Shown here piece after piece: positions 1 through 6,702 of a stretch of DNA of 53,760 nt (its first letter is position 1; every line of letters begins with the position of its first letter). A model generated the notes under the pieces. That model did not search any database, was not told where the DNA came from, and saw nothing but the letters and a program-made list of their open reading frames with translations. The position numbers and the translations under genes are program-made. Source of the DNA: JAVBOW01 sp031550125 (GTDB lineage Bacteria; Bacteroidota; Bacteroidia; Bacteroidales; Rikenellaceae); assembly GCA_031550125.1 (NCBI GenBank), contig JAVBOW010000001.1, forward strand, positions 1 through 53,760, given 5' to 3'.

Positions 1-111
1 ATGGAAATCTTCGAATACATCGAAATCTGGTATAACAAAATCCGCCGACACTCCGCGCTGAAAAACATGACGATAGACGAGTTCTGGAATCTTAACAAAA
101 AAAGTGCTTAA
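1..111 (+). CDS. IS3-family transposase, C-terminal fragment
   Basis: The first 36 codons read as the end of an IS3-family OrfB (DDE integrase-like) transposase. The pattern FEYIEIWYNKIRRHSAL is the typical Tyr-Asn-x-x-Arg-x-His-Ser stretch just before the OrfB stop, which here is TAA at 109-111. The rest of the gene, including the DDE residues, lies left of the window. Whether the element is intact therefore cannot be judged. It lies in the AT-rich segment next to the tyrosine integrase and is probably an IS inserted in or beside that accessory region. The ATG at position 1 is internal to the transposase, not a start codon. Confidence 0.8.
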   Translation: MEIFEYIEIWYNKIRRHSALKNMTIDEFWNLNKKSA

Positions 112-136
112 CTCTTTGTGCGGATTTAGTTAGGAA
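112..136 (+). other. probable right end of the IS3-like element
   Basis: IS3-family right inverted repeats normally begin within a few bases of the OrfB stop codon, so the 20-25 bases after the TAA at 109-111 should contain the IS terminus. The matching left end is outside the window, so neither the repeat nor a target duplication can be verified. If this reading is right, the stop codon of the small reverse-strand gene (130-132) lies at or inside the IS end. Confidence 0.3.
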
Positions 137-360
137 ATCCAGTGTGAAATAACTCCATCTTTGTAACGTATTAAAGACCTTTTCAATAAGAACGTATCTA
201 CAGGCTCTACATCACCAAGATCACTCGCAATATCCTCTGCATCCTTTTGCAAATCCTCTAAGGACTTACCTTCAAATTGTGTTTCCAATAGGTTCTTAAC
301 TTGATGGTCTGTTAATTGAACAGGTTTGTCATCGAAAGGTTCTTTCCTTATGGGCTTCAT
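130..360 (-). CDS. small hypothetical protein, possibly truncated by the IS
   Basis: A 76-residue reading frame from ATG at 358-360; a GTG two codons upstream is an alternative start. I do not recognise the family. The protein is hydrophilic and acidic in the middle, with a central helical stretch (LEDLQKDAEDIASDLGDVE), and has no signal peptide or membrane segment. It lies downstream of the integrase gene on the same strand, separated by an inverted repeat at 364-400. It could be a small accessory gene of the integrated element. Its last few codons may come from the end of the neighbouring IS, so the native C-terminus could be lost. The base composition is AT-rich like the integrase and unlike the rest of the window. 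Confidence 0.5.
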   Translation of the reverse strand: MKPIRKEPFDDKPVQLTDHQVKNLLETQFEGKSLEDLQKDAEDIASDLGDVEPVDTFLLKRSLIRYKDGVISHWIS

Positions 361-363
361 AAT

Positions 364-400
364 CACACTTACTTTGCATGGTTCTTATTAAGTAAGTGTG
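364..400 (-). terminator. 11-bp inverted repeat between integrase and small gene
   Basis: CACACTTACTT at 364-374 is perfectly repeated in inverse at 390-400, with a 15-base loop. It lies just upstream of the start of the 76-residue gene and downstream of the integrase stop (445). It could be an integrase terminator or an operator for the small gene. No clear T-tract follows, so the role is uncertain. Confidence 0.35.
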
Positions 401-444
401 TACTCCCCTAAAAAGAGAGATACACACCTACTCAAAGGTAAAGA

Positions 445-1647
445 TTATTTCAGTTTCTCAGCAAGTTTATTCATATGATTGCTAATGTTTTTATTCACTA
501 CTTGTGCATATGACCTCTGCGTTACTTTGATGTCTGAATGTCCCAGAAGCACACTTACCACTTCCATAGGCACATCATTATATAACAGGATGGTAGAAGC
601 AAATGTTTTCCTTGCCGTGTGGTGGGTAAGTTTCTTATCTATACCCACGATAGATGCAATTTCTTTCAGAAATGAGTTAATTTTCTGGTTGCTTATCCGT
701 GGTAATAAATATTCCCCATCTTGAAATGGACTGCACAACACTCCCAACAGATTCTCTGCTTGAGGTAACATCGGGATAGATACATCCTTGTCTGTTTTCT
801 TCCTTGTGAGTTGAATCCAGTTCCTACCATCAAACCCCCTTACGATGTGCTTAGATTGAAGTGTTTGTGCTTCGTGATAAGCCAGCCCGGTGTACACAGA
901 GAATAAATAAATGTTTTTAGCTTGCTCCAATCTCTCCTGTACAAAGTGATACTTCTCCAATTTGTCCAGTTCTTCACGGGACAGGAACACAATCTGTTTC
1001 TTCTCTTTCAATGGATAATACTCTGCGAATGGGTCTTTGATGATATACCCACACCTGATACTGTATAGCACCATCTGGCGTAACCGCTGTATTATCTTGT
1101 TGATGGTGATAGGTTTGAGTTTCCTGCACAGTAGATATTCCTCGTAGCTTTTAATGAAGTGGTAATTCAGATGCTTCAACGGAATATCATGCTGCTGGTT
1201 GAAAGTGGGTAAGAACCTCTTTACATGGGCATATACCTCATTAAACTTCTGAAATGTAGCTTCGGTATACTCCACACCTATCAGAGCCTTCATCTTAGCT
1301 ATTCTTTCCTCAAATACAGAACAAAGGGTGTGTTCGGTGGATTTACCTCTGTACCTATTGTAGATGGATTGGAGTGTGATCTGCTCTCCCTCATCATAGA
1401 GTTGCTTCTCTATACGGATGAATTGAGTATAGATTTCTTGAAGCTTTCTATTGAGCAACAGAGCATTATCACTCATTCCTGTTGCTCGTTGAGATTCCTT
1501 ATCCCATAACTCTGGACATAGGTTTATTCCAGTGGAGAACTGCTGCTTAGCCTCTCCAAGAGATAATCTACAATAGATTGGTGCTTCACCCTTAGTGTTT
1601 CTCTTATAGAGATAGTGAAAGAAGGTGATTTTTAGTTGTAATATCAT
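445..1647 (-). CDS. tyrosine recombinase / site-specific integrase
   Basis: A 400-residue Bacteroidota-type integrase. It has an N-terminal arm-binding-like region (about 1-100), a SAM-like core-binding domain (about 105-210) and a C-terminal catalytic domain (about 220-395). Visible catalytic residues are the Lys in TRKKTD (283/284), His343 and Arg346 in HHTAR, His370 in LLGH, and the nucleophile Tyr380 in RSY. The first catalytic Arg expected in a TGLR motif is Ala256 (TGLAY). This substitution occurs in other Bacteroides mobile-element integrases, as in the IntDOT group, so it does not imply inactivity. The gene points away from a tRNA-fMet whose 3' end faces it, the usual arrangement for an element integrated at a tRNA. 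The start ATG at 1645-1647 is immediately preceded by inverted repeats. Confidence 0.93.
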   Translation of the reverse strand: MILQLKITFFHYLYKRNTKGEAPIYCRLSLGEAKQQFSTGINLCPELWDKESQRATGMSDNALLLNRKLQEIYTQFIRIEKQLYDEGEQITLQSIYNRYRGKSTEHTLCSVFEERIAKMKALIGVEYTEATFQKFNEVYAHVKRFLPTFNQQHDIPLKHLNYHFIKSYEEYLLCRKLKPITINKIIQRLRQMVLYSIRCGYIIKDPFAEYYPLKEKKQIVFLSREELDKLEKYHFVQERLEQAKNIYLFSVYTGLAYHEAQTLQSKHIVRGFDGRNWIQLTRKKTDKDVSIPMLPQAENLLGVLCSPFQDGEYLLPRISNQKINSFLKEIASIVGIDKKLTHHTARKTFASTILLYNDVPMEVVSVLLGHSDIKVTQRSYAQVVNKNISNHMNKLAEKLK

Positions 1648-1648
1648 C

Positions 1649-1830
1649 GTGAGTTTGATTTTAATGATCAGACAAACTCACTGTTATACAAAGAAATACA
1701 AGTCTGTAATACTATCGCCTAAAAATGAGATGGTATTACAAATAGTATTACAGAACAAGATGAAACAGAACCACCCCCTAAAAATACAAAATGACTAAAT
1801 ACATAATATTCAGTATTTTACATTTTGTAT
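1649..1830. repeat. cluster of inverted repeats, candidate attachment/regulatory region
   Basis: This AT-rich stretch between integrase and tRNA holds three separate inverted repeats. GTGAGTTTG at 1649-1657 pairs with 1673-1681. CTGTAATACT at 1704-1713 pairs with 1744-1753, with a related GGTATTACA at 1732-1740 between them. ATACAAAATG at 1784-1793 pairs with 1821-1830. Each is perfect over 9-10 bp. The position suggests integrase or excisionase binding sites or an integrase operator. That role is inferred from position only. Confidence 0.5.
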
Positions 1831-1837
1831 CAAAACA

Positions 1838-1868
1838 TAAAAAAGGGCCAAAACCTAAGTTTTGACCC
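1838..1868 (-). terminator. intrinsic terminator of tRNA-fMet
   Basis: On the reverse strand, GGGTCAAAAC and GTTTTGGCCC form a 10-bp stem with a TTAG loop (1845-1868), followed by a run of T (1838-1844 on the plus strand reads as A). It begins three bases after the tRNA CCA end, so it should terminate the tRNA transcript. Confidence 0.8.
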
Positions 1869-1870
1869 TG

Positions 1871-1946
1871 TGGTAGCGGGGGAAGGACTCGAACCTCCGA
1901 CCTTTGGGTTATGAGCCCAACGAGCTGCCAACTGCTCCACCCCGCG
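1871..1946 (-). tRNA. initiator tRNA-fMet (CAU)
   Basis: A 76-base cloverleaf with CCA encoded (complement of 1871-1873). The acceptor is CGCGGGG/CCCCGC, the D stem GAGC/GCTC, the anticodon stem-loop TTGGG-CTCATAA-CCCAA with anticodon CAT, and the T loop TTCGAGT. Two features identify the initiator rather than elongator Met or Ile2: three consecutive G:C pairs at the base of the anticodon stem, and an unpaired first acceptor position (C1 opposite U72). The mismatch is C:U rather than the C:A of E. coli. The gene is intact although an integrase lies next to its 3' end. Confidence 0.95.
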
Positions 1947-1974
1947 ATATGTCGTTTTGTATCGTTTCGGAGTG

Positions 1975-2005
1975 CAAATATAATCAAAATATCTCTGTCT
2001 GCAAA
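1975..2005 (-). promoter_or_regulatory. Bacteroidota promoter of tRNA-fMet
   Basis: On the reverse strand there is a -33 TTTG (plus-strand 2002-2005), a 19-base spacer, then TATATTTG (1975-1982), which fits TAnnTTTG. The tRNA starts 28 bases downstream. This is the best-formed promoter in the window. Confidence 0.75.
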
Positions 2006-2061
2006 TTTTTCTTCGTTTTTATTCTTTTTGTTTTACGTCGCAACGACATATACACGCCTTT

Positions 2062-2098
2062 AAAAAACCGCCGGACGGCGTCACGGGCCATCCGGCGG
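2062..2098 (-). terminator. intrinsic terminator of sulfatase gene
   Basis: On the reverse strand a 12-bp GC-rich stem (2087-2098 with 2068-2079, one G:U pair) is followed by six T. It lies 37 bases beyond the stop codon of the sulfatase ending at 2136. Confidence 0.85.
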
Positions 2099-2135
2099 AG
2101 TTTTATAAAGCGTCAGTCAAAACAAAACGCCGGCG

Positions 2136-3818
2136 CTAATCGTTGCCCAGGATCATGTCCCTCTCCTGCTGCAGGTAACCTTCGGGAAATTTGAATATCG
2201 GCGTGCGTATCCTTGCGCCGTGCGGGCGGCCGTCGAGCGGGTAGACTTTATGGGTCATGGCCCATTGATCCCAGGCGGCGGCCATCTCCTTCACTATTTC
2301 GGGGTGTGCGGCGGCCAGGTCGTTGAGTTCGCTACGGTCGTTGTCTATGTCGTAAAGCTCCCACTTATTGACGAAAGGATATTTTTCGTTGGCTTTGAAA
2401 ACTATCTTCCATTTGCCTTTGCGCGCGGCGCAGTTGCACTCATGCTCCCAGAAAAGGTAACGCTCGGGCAACGGTTTGCCGGAAAACGTAAGCGCCAGAC
2501 TCTTACCCTCCATTTTGGGGATTTTATGACCTTTGAACTCGGCCGGATAGGCGGCTTTGCCAAGGTCGACGCAGGTGGCCATAAGGTCTATCAGGCAATA
2601 TGGATCGTTGCGATACTGGCCCTTGGCTTTGACGCCCTTGGGCCAATGTACGATAAGCGGCGTGGAGATGCCTCCCTCGTGTACCCAGTGCTTGAACATG
2701 CGGAAAGGCGTGTTGCTGGCATTGGCCCACTCGAGATGATAGCTTTCGAAAGAGTTGCGCGTCCCGATGCCTTCATAGCTTTTGTCAGGCCCGCCGGATA
2801 TGAACTCGGCGCATGCGCCGTTGTCCGACAGGAACATTATCACGGTGTTGTCCAGCTGTTTGTTTTTGGACAAGGCGGCAACAATGCGTCCCAGGGCCTG
2901 GTCCATCTCGTCTATCATGGCGGCGTATACGGCCATGCGCTTCGTCATGTCGCGTTTCTGGTCGGCCGTAAGGCTGTCCCATGGTTTGGAATCGGGGTCG
3001 CGCGGAGAGAGTTTCCAATCGGGTTTGATCAGGCCCATTCCGACCATCCGCTCGTAACGCTCCCGGCGCAGGGCGTCCCAGCCCTCCGTATAGCGTTCCA
3101 TATACTTGTCTACGGTGGCCTGACGCGCATGCAACGGCCAGTGGGGGGCGGTGAATGTCACATAGGCGAAGAACGGGTTTTTGCTCTTGCCTGCCTTATG
3201 GTCCGTGACGAAATCTATCATATAGTCGGCGATCTTGTCGGTGTAGAAGAACTCGCCCGGATATTGCGACGCGTCCACCGAATCGTTGCCCAGCTTCATC
3301 GAATAGGGATCCCAATAGTTTCCCGCGCCGTTTATCGTGCCGAAGAAACGGTCAAAGCCCCTCTGCATAGGCCAATTGTGCTTGCTGCCGTTCTGGTATG
3401 CGTCTTTGGTCGCGGCCACATGCCACTTGCCGGACATGTACGTAGAGTAACCTGCCGTCTTCATAACCTCGGCTATGGTCACCGCGTCGGCCGACAACTC
3501 GTCCTGGTAGCCGTCGTGGCCCAGGTCGCGGTCCGTCATCCAGCCGATGTTGGCCAAATGGGGGTTGAGGCCGGTGAGCAGCGACGCCCTCGTAGGACAA
3601 GAACGGGCGGTATTGTACATTTGAGTATAGCGCAGGCCGTTGGAAGCCAGCTTATTCAGCGTTGGCGTACTGATTTCGGAGCCGTAGCACCCGATGTCGG
3701 AGTAGCCCATGTCGTCCACCATTACTATCATCAGGTTGGGACGGGCGTCCTGCGCTCCGGCAGCGCCGAAAGCCAGCAATCCGGCGACGGTGACGGGCAG
3801 GGAGATCGTTTTTTTCAT
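2136..3818 (-). CDS. secreted arylsulfatase, serine-type formylglycine site
   Basis: A 560-residue S1-family sulfatase that hydrolyses sulfate esters, probably on host or dietary glycans. Residues 1-22 are a Sec signal peptide, so the enzyme is periplasmic or surface-exposed. Metal-binding Asp35-Asp36 lie in MVDDMGYSD. The nucleophile motif [C/S]-x-P-x-R reads Ser73-Cys74-Pro75-Thr76-Arg77. Because Pro75 fixes the register, the modified residue is Ser73 and the adjacent Cys is not the formylglycine position. Family knowledge says a Ser-type enzyme needs the radical-SAM maturase anSME, which is not in this window. KWH (GKWHVAA) and the late SDNG motif are present. The gene is monocistronic, between its own promoter (3860-3892) and terminator (2062-2098). 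The substrate cannot be predicted. Confidence 0.93.
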   Translation of the reverse strand: MKKTISLPVTVAGLLAFGAAGAQDARPNLMIVMVDDMGYSDIGCYGSEISTPTLNKLASNGLRYTQMYNTARSCPTRASLLTGLNPHLANIGWMTDRDLGHDGYQDELSADAVTIAEVMKTAGYSTYMSGKWHVAATKDAYQNGSKHNWPMQRGFDRFFGTINGAGNYWDPYSMKLGNDSVDASQYPGEFFYTDKIADYMIDFVTDHKAGKSKNPFFAYVTFTAPHWPLHARQATVDKYMERYTEGWDALRRERYERMVGMGLIKPDWKLSPRDPDSKPWDSLTADQKRDMTKRMAVYAAMIDEMDQALGRIVAALSKNKQLDNTVIMFLSDNGACAEFISGGPDKSYEGIGTRNSFESYHLEWANASNTPFRMFKHWVHEGGISTPLIVHWPKGVKAKGQYRNDPYCLIDLMATCVDLGKAAYPAEFKGHKIPKMEGKSLALTFSGKPLPERYLFWEHECNCAARKGKWKIVFKANEKYPFVNKWELYDIDNDRSELNDLAAAHPEIVKEMAAAWDQWAMTHKVYPLDGRPHGARIRTPIFKFPEGYLQQERDMILGND

Positions 3819-3859
3819 CGATGTGGTTTAATTGGTTTGCGGTAGCGGTTATGACACTA

Positions 3860-3892
3860 CAAATATATCGAATTTTGCGGGAAATTCCGCAA
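3860..3892 (-). promoter_or_regulatory. promoter of the reverse-strand sulfatase
   Basis: The reverse strand shows TTG (3890-3892), 22 bases, then TATATTTG (3860-3867), the Bacteroidota -33/-7 pattern, about 40 bases upstream of the ATG. Confidence 0.6.
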
Positions 3893-3974
3893 CACATCCT
3901 GCCAGAGAGTTAAAATGCGACAAAAGTTAAAGAGATTTATTCCGCAGGAAGGATACAATTCAGAAAAAAACTAA

Positions 3975-3982
3975 TATATTTG
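3975..3982 (+). promoter_or_regulatory. -7 box of the surface lipoprotein gene
   Basis: TATATTTG matches TAnnTTTG about 108 bases before the ATG at 4091. No good -33 TTG is visible at the usual spacing. It predicts a leader of about 100 bases that contains the hairpin at 4000-4040. Confidence 0.5.
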
Positions 3983-3999
3983 TGAGTTACAATTGTCGT

Positions 4000-4040
4000 A
4001 TAAGCGTCAGCGCCATTGGTTTGCAATGGGCTGCGCTTAT
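4000..4040 (+). promoter_or_regulatory. 5'-leader hairpin of the surface lipoprotein gene
   Basis: ATAAGCGTCAGCGCCATT (4000-4017) pairs with AATGGGCTGCGCTTAT (4025-4040): about 16 bp with two single-base bulges and a 7-base loop. It lies between the predicted transcription start and the ATG and has no T-tract. That fits a leader structure affecting mRNA stability or translation better than a terminator. Confidence 0.5.
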
Positions 4041-4090
4041 GCATTCGATTAATTATCAGTGAATTATCTAACGCAAATCGAGTATAGCCC

Positions 4091-6559
4091 ATGAAAAGAA
4101 CATCTTTATTCCAAATTGCGGCCGCAGCGACTCTGCTGTCGTTCGCTTCCTGCAGCAAGGACGATGCCGGGACGACTCCGGGAACTTCCACGCCTGCCGA
4201 CCTCATCCCGATAACCATAACCGCCCAACACGAGGAGGTAAGCCGCACCGCCCACACCGTCAACGGCAACGCCTTCAACGTGACGTGGGCTGAGGGCGAC
4301 GCCTTCATGCTCTATCTTAGCAGCACCGGAGGCGGATTCACCATATCCGGCTCCGGCGGCGGCACTTCCGCCACCTTCCTCGGCTACAACCCCAAAGGCA
4401 CTGGCACCTACAACGCCATCTATCCCGCCTCCAAGGCTTCGGGTACATGGGCCAACGCCACCCTTTCCGTCCTGGGACAGGTTCAGGCAGGAGCTACCTC
4501 CACCGCACACCTGGCCGAATACGACGTCATGACGGCCACCGCCGCCAACCTGACTTCAGGGCTGACGTTCGCCCACAGGATAGCGGCTTTCAGATTCGAC
4601 GTCACCCTGCCCAGCGGCAAATTCCCCAAACTGGTGGTTTGCGGCACAAACGACGCCACGGGATATAAAGTGGTAGACCCGGCCGACGGATCGACCGCAG
4701 CCAGGATGGTATACGCCAAAGAGATAGTGATGAAGATAGTCAAGAGCGTGGATGCCAACGGAGTGCAAACGCCCGCCGACTTCAATGCGTTCACCGCTAC
4801 CATGGCCGTTTTCCCCTCCACCCTCACTGCGGGTAAAGACCGCTACGTACGCGTGGTCTGCACCGACGGTTCCGTTTACAACTATTCGGCCACCATCTCC
4901 GGCAGCAATAAGGCTTATACGGCGGGCAATGTCTACAACGCCGTGCTTACCCCTGCCGCATCGACTTTCCTTGATTACGACAACGACGTGGCGTCAAAAA
5001 CGATAGCCCAGCTCCCCGCGTTAACCGGATCGGGTACCCCAGCAGCCCCCTATCTGATACAGACGGCCAACGACCTGCAGGTACTCAAACTTCAGGTAAA
5101 CGCAGGTAACGCCACATACAACGCCGCGACTTACAAACTGATGGCGGACATCACGATTACGGCGGACGAGTGGGTTCCTATCGGCAGCACCGCGAAGCCG
5201 TTCAAAGGCACGTTCGACGGTAACGGACACTCCATCGGCGGAACGATGGCCGCAACAGGCGACCTCTATGAGCATTTCGGATTCTTCGGGTTCATGGACG
5301 GCGCAAGTTCCAGCGCCCCTGCAACGATCAAAAACCTTAACTTCATGGCTAACGTCGATTTCACCGGCCTATCCGATTATCCGACCTATTACGTAGGCGC
5401 CATAGTAGGTTTTACCGGCAACTTCGACTACCTCATTTCCTACGACGATATAACCAATTACAACTCATTCAACGGATGCGTCGTTTCGGGCGACATCAAC
5501 ATTTCAGCGTCCGATGCCTGCCAGATCTCTGCGGGCGGCATAGGCGGCGTTCTGACCATAGCCGACCTGCTGAACTGCACCATGAACGGGAATATCTCGT
5601 TAACCACCAATTCGTCGAGCGTAAGCATGACCGCGGGCGGCATCGCCGGTTACCTGGCGGGCGCCGACGACCCTATGCCGGTAAATATATCCGGATGCAG
5701 CAACAACGGATCGGTAAAAGCAACCGTCACCACGAACGGCCAGAGCCAGAACACCGCCACATTGGGAGGAATAACGGGCAAGCTGGACGCTAACCTGAAC
5801 CCGAAAAGCTGCACCAATGCCGGAACCATAGCTATCGACATGCGTAACAGCGGTTATGCTTTAGCGGGAGGTATTGTCGGATTATCAAGCAGCGTGGTAC
5901 AATATTGCGCAAATACCGGAACCATGTCGATTGCCAACTCCTACGGGAATTCATCCTCTACGATGACGTGCGTAGGCGGCATTGCAGGCAGGATCTCGTC
6001 CAATTCGGTGAAAGATTGTTCCAACGGAGGCAAAATAACCCTCAGCGGGGCAACCTACTCCTTTAACGCCGGCGGTATCGCAGGCTACGCTTTGTCGCGT
6101 ACCATATCGGGATGCTCCAACAGCGGAAGCGTCAGCGCAAGCACAAGCTCTTCCTCTACGACGGTCGCATCCACTCTCGGTGGCATCGTGGGCGAAGGAT
6201 CGACAATATCCGATTGCGTGAACTGCGGAAAGATCGAGGGCGAAAACAAAAACAGCGACGGCAAAATATACATAGGAGGCATCAGCGGCAACCTGGGTAC
6301 ATCCGGTACCATCCATACAAGCCGTAACGAATCGTCAAAAATTTCGACCATTTCGACCAATGCGGCAACGGCGTATTTAGGCCGTCTGGTGGGAAACAAT
6401 ACCGGCGGCACGTTGGGTAAGATTTTCACTTGCTGCGGTTCGGTTGCGGTGATGCTGGACCAGGATAATGCCATGAAACATATAGGTTACGCCACAGGTA
6501 AAGCCACAGGAGACGACAACCTCACAAACTGCGCCTCGGGACATACCTCTTACCTGTAG
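4091..6559 (+). CDS. large surface lipoprotein: fimbrillin-like plus GLUG-type repeats
   Basis: An 822-residue exported lipoprotein. The signal ends in a lipobox (SFASC, Cys22), followed by SKDDAG. Residues about 35-290 resemble the Bacteroidota fimbrillin-like fold (ITITAQHEE...RTAHTVNG, then an AEGDAFMLYLSSTGG strand region). From about 310 the protein changes into a series of short repeats of the form GGI-x-G ... C-x-N-x-G, at least seven times. These resemble GLUG-type beta-helix repeats of cell-surface proteins; paired Cys recur at the repeat ends. It is probably surface-anchored and adhesive. Ser/Thr/Gly/Asn content is high and no enzymatic motif is seen. It is monocistronic, with a long structured leader and a strong terminator, and stands between two sulfatase genes. 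A role in glycan or mucus contact is inferred from that context only. Confidence 0.85.
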   Translation: MKRTSLFQIAAAATLLSFASCSKDDAGTTPGTSTPADLIPITITAQHEEVSRTAHTVNGNAFNVTWAEGDAFMLYLSSTGGGFTISGSGGGTSATFLGYNPKGTGTYNAIYPASKASGTWANATLSVLGQVQAGATSTAHLAEYDVMTATAANLTSGLTFAHRIAAFRFDVTLPSGKFPKLVVCGTNDATGYKVVDPADGSTAARMVYAKEIVMKIVKSVDANGVQTPADFNAFTATMAVFPSTLTAGKDRYVRVVCTDGSVYNYSATISGSNKAYTAGNVYNAVLTPAASTFLDYDNDVASKTIAQLPALTGSGTPAAPYLIQTANDLQVLKLQVNAGNATYNAATYKLMADITITADEWVPIGSTAKPFKGTFDGNGHSIGGTMAATGDLYEHFGFFGFMDGASSSAPATIKNLNFMANVDFTGLSDYPTYYVGAIVGFTGNFDYLISYDDITNYNSFNGCVVSGDINISASDACQISAGGIGGVLTIADLLNCTMNGNISLTTNSSSVSMTAGGIAGYLAGADDPMPVNISGCSNNGSVKATVTTNGQSQNTATLGGITGKLDANLNPKSCTNAGTIAIDMRNSGYALAGGIVGLSSSVVQYCANTGTMSIANSYGNSSSTMTCVGGIAGRISSNSVKDCSNGGKITLSGATYSFNAGGIAGYALSRTISGCSNSGSVSASTSSSSTTVASTLGGIVGEGSTISDCVNCGKIEGENKNSDGKIYIGGISGNLGTSGTIHTSRNESSKISTISTNAATAYLGRLVGNNTGGTLGKIFTCCGSVAVMLDQDNAMKHIGYATGKATGDDNLTNCASGHTSYL

Positions 6560-6595
6560 ACCAGGGGTCGCAATTCAGATCCTTGACCGATAGAA

Positions 6596-6629
6596 ATCCC
6601 GCGCCTTACAAAAGGCGCGGGATTTTTTT
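6596..6629 (+). terminator. intrinsic terminator after the surface lipoprotein
   Basis: ATCCCGCGCCTT (6596-6607) and AAGGCGCGGGAT (6612-6623) form a perfect 12-bp stem with a 4-base loop, followed by a T run. It is a textbook terminator on the plus strand. Confidence 0.92.
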
Positions 6630-6662
6630 GCCCCGGACGTAACACCTTCCGGGCTTTATTTT

Positions 6663-6670
6663 TATATTTG
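6663..6670 (+). promoter_or_regulatory. -7 box upstream of second sulfatase operon
   Basis: TATATTTG matches TAnnTTTG 33 bases before the ATG at 6703. No -33 TTG is seen at a standard spacing. Confidence 0.5.
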
Positions 6671-6702
6671 ATGTCTGTTGAAACCATCTAATACCGCCAA
6701 CC

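Noticed and set aside
2136..3818. Cys74 as the formylglycine residue of the first sulfatase
   Set aside because: The motif needs Pro two positions after the modified residue. Pro75 is only one position after Cys74, whereas Ser73 fits.
2220..3845. 541-codon open frame on the plus strand opposite the first sulfatase
   Set aside because: It mirrors the complete sulfatase on the other strand, has no recognisable domain, and is explained by the high GC content that suppresses stop codons. The same applies to the long antisense frames across tamB and uvrA.
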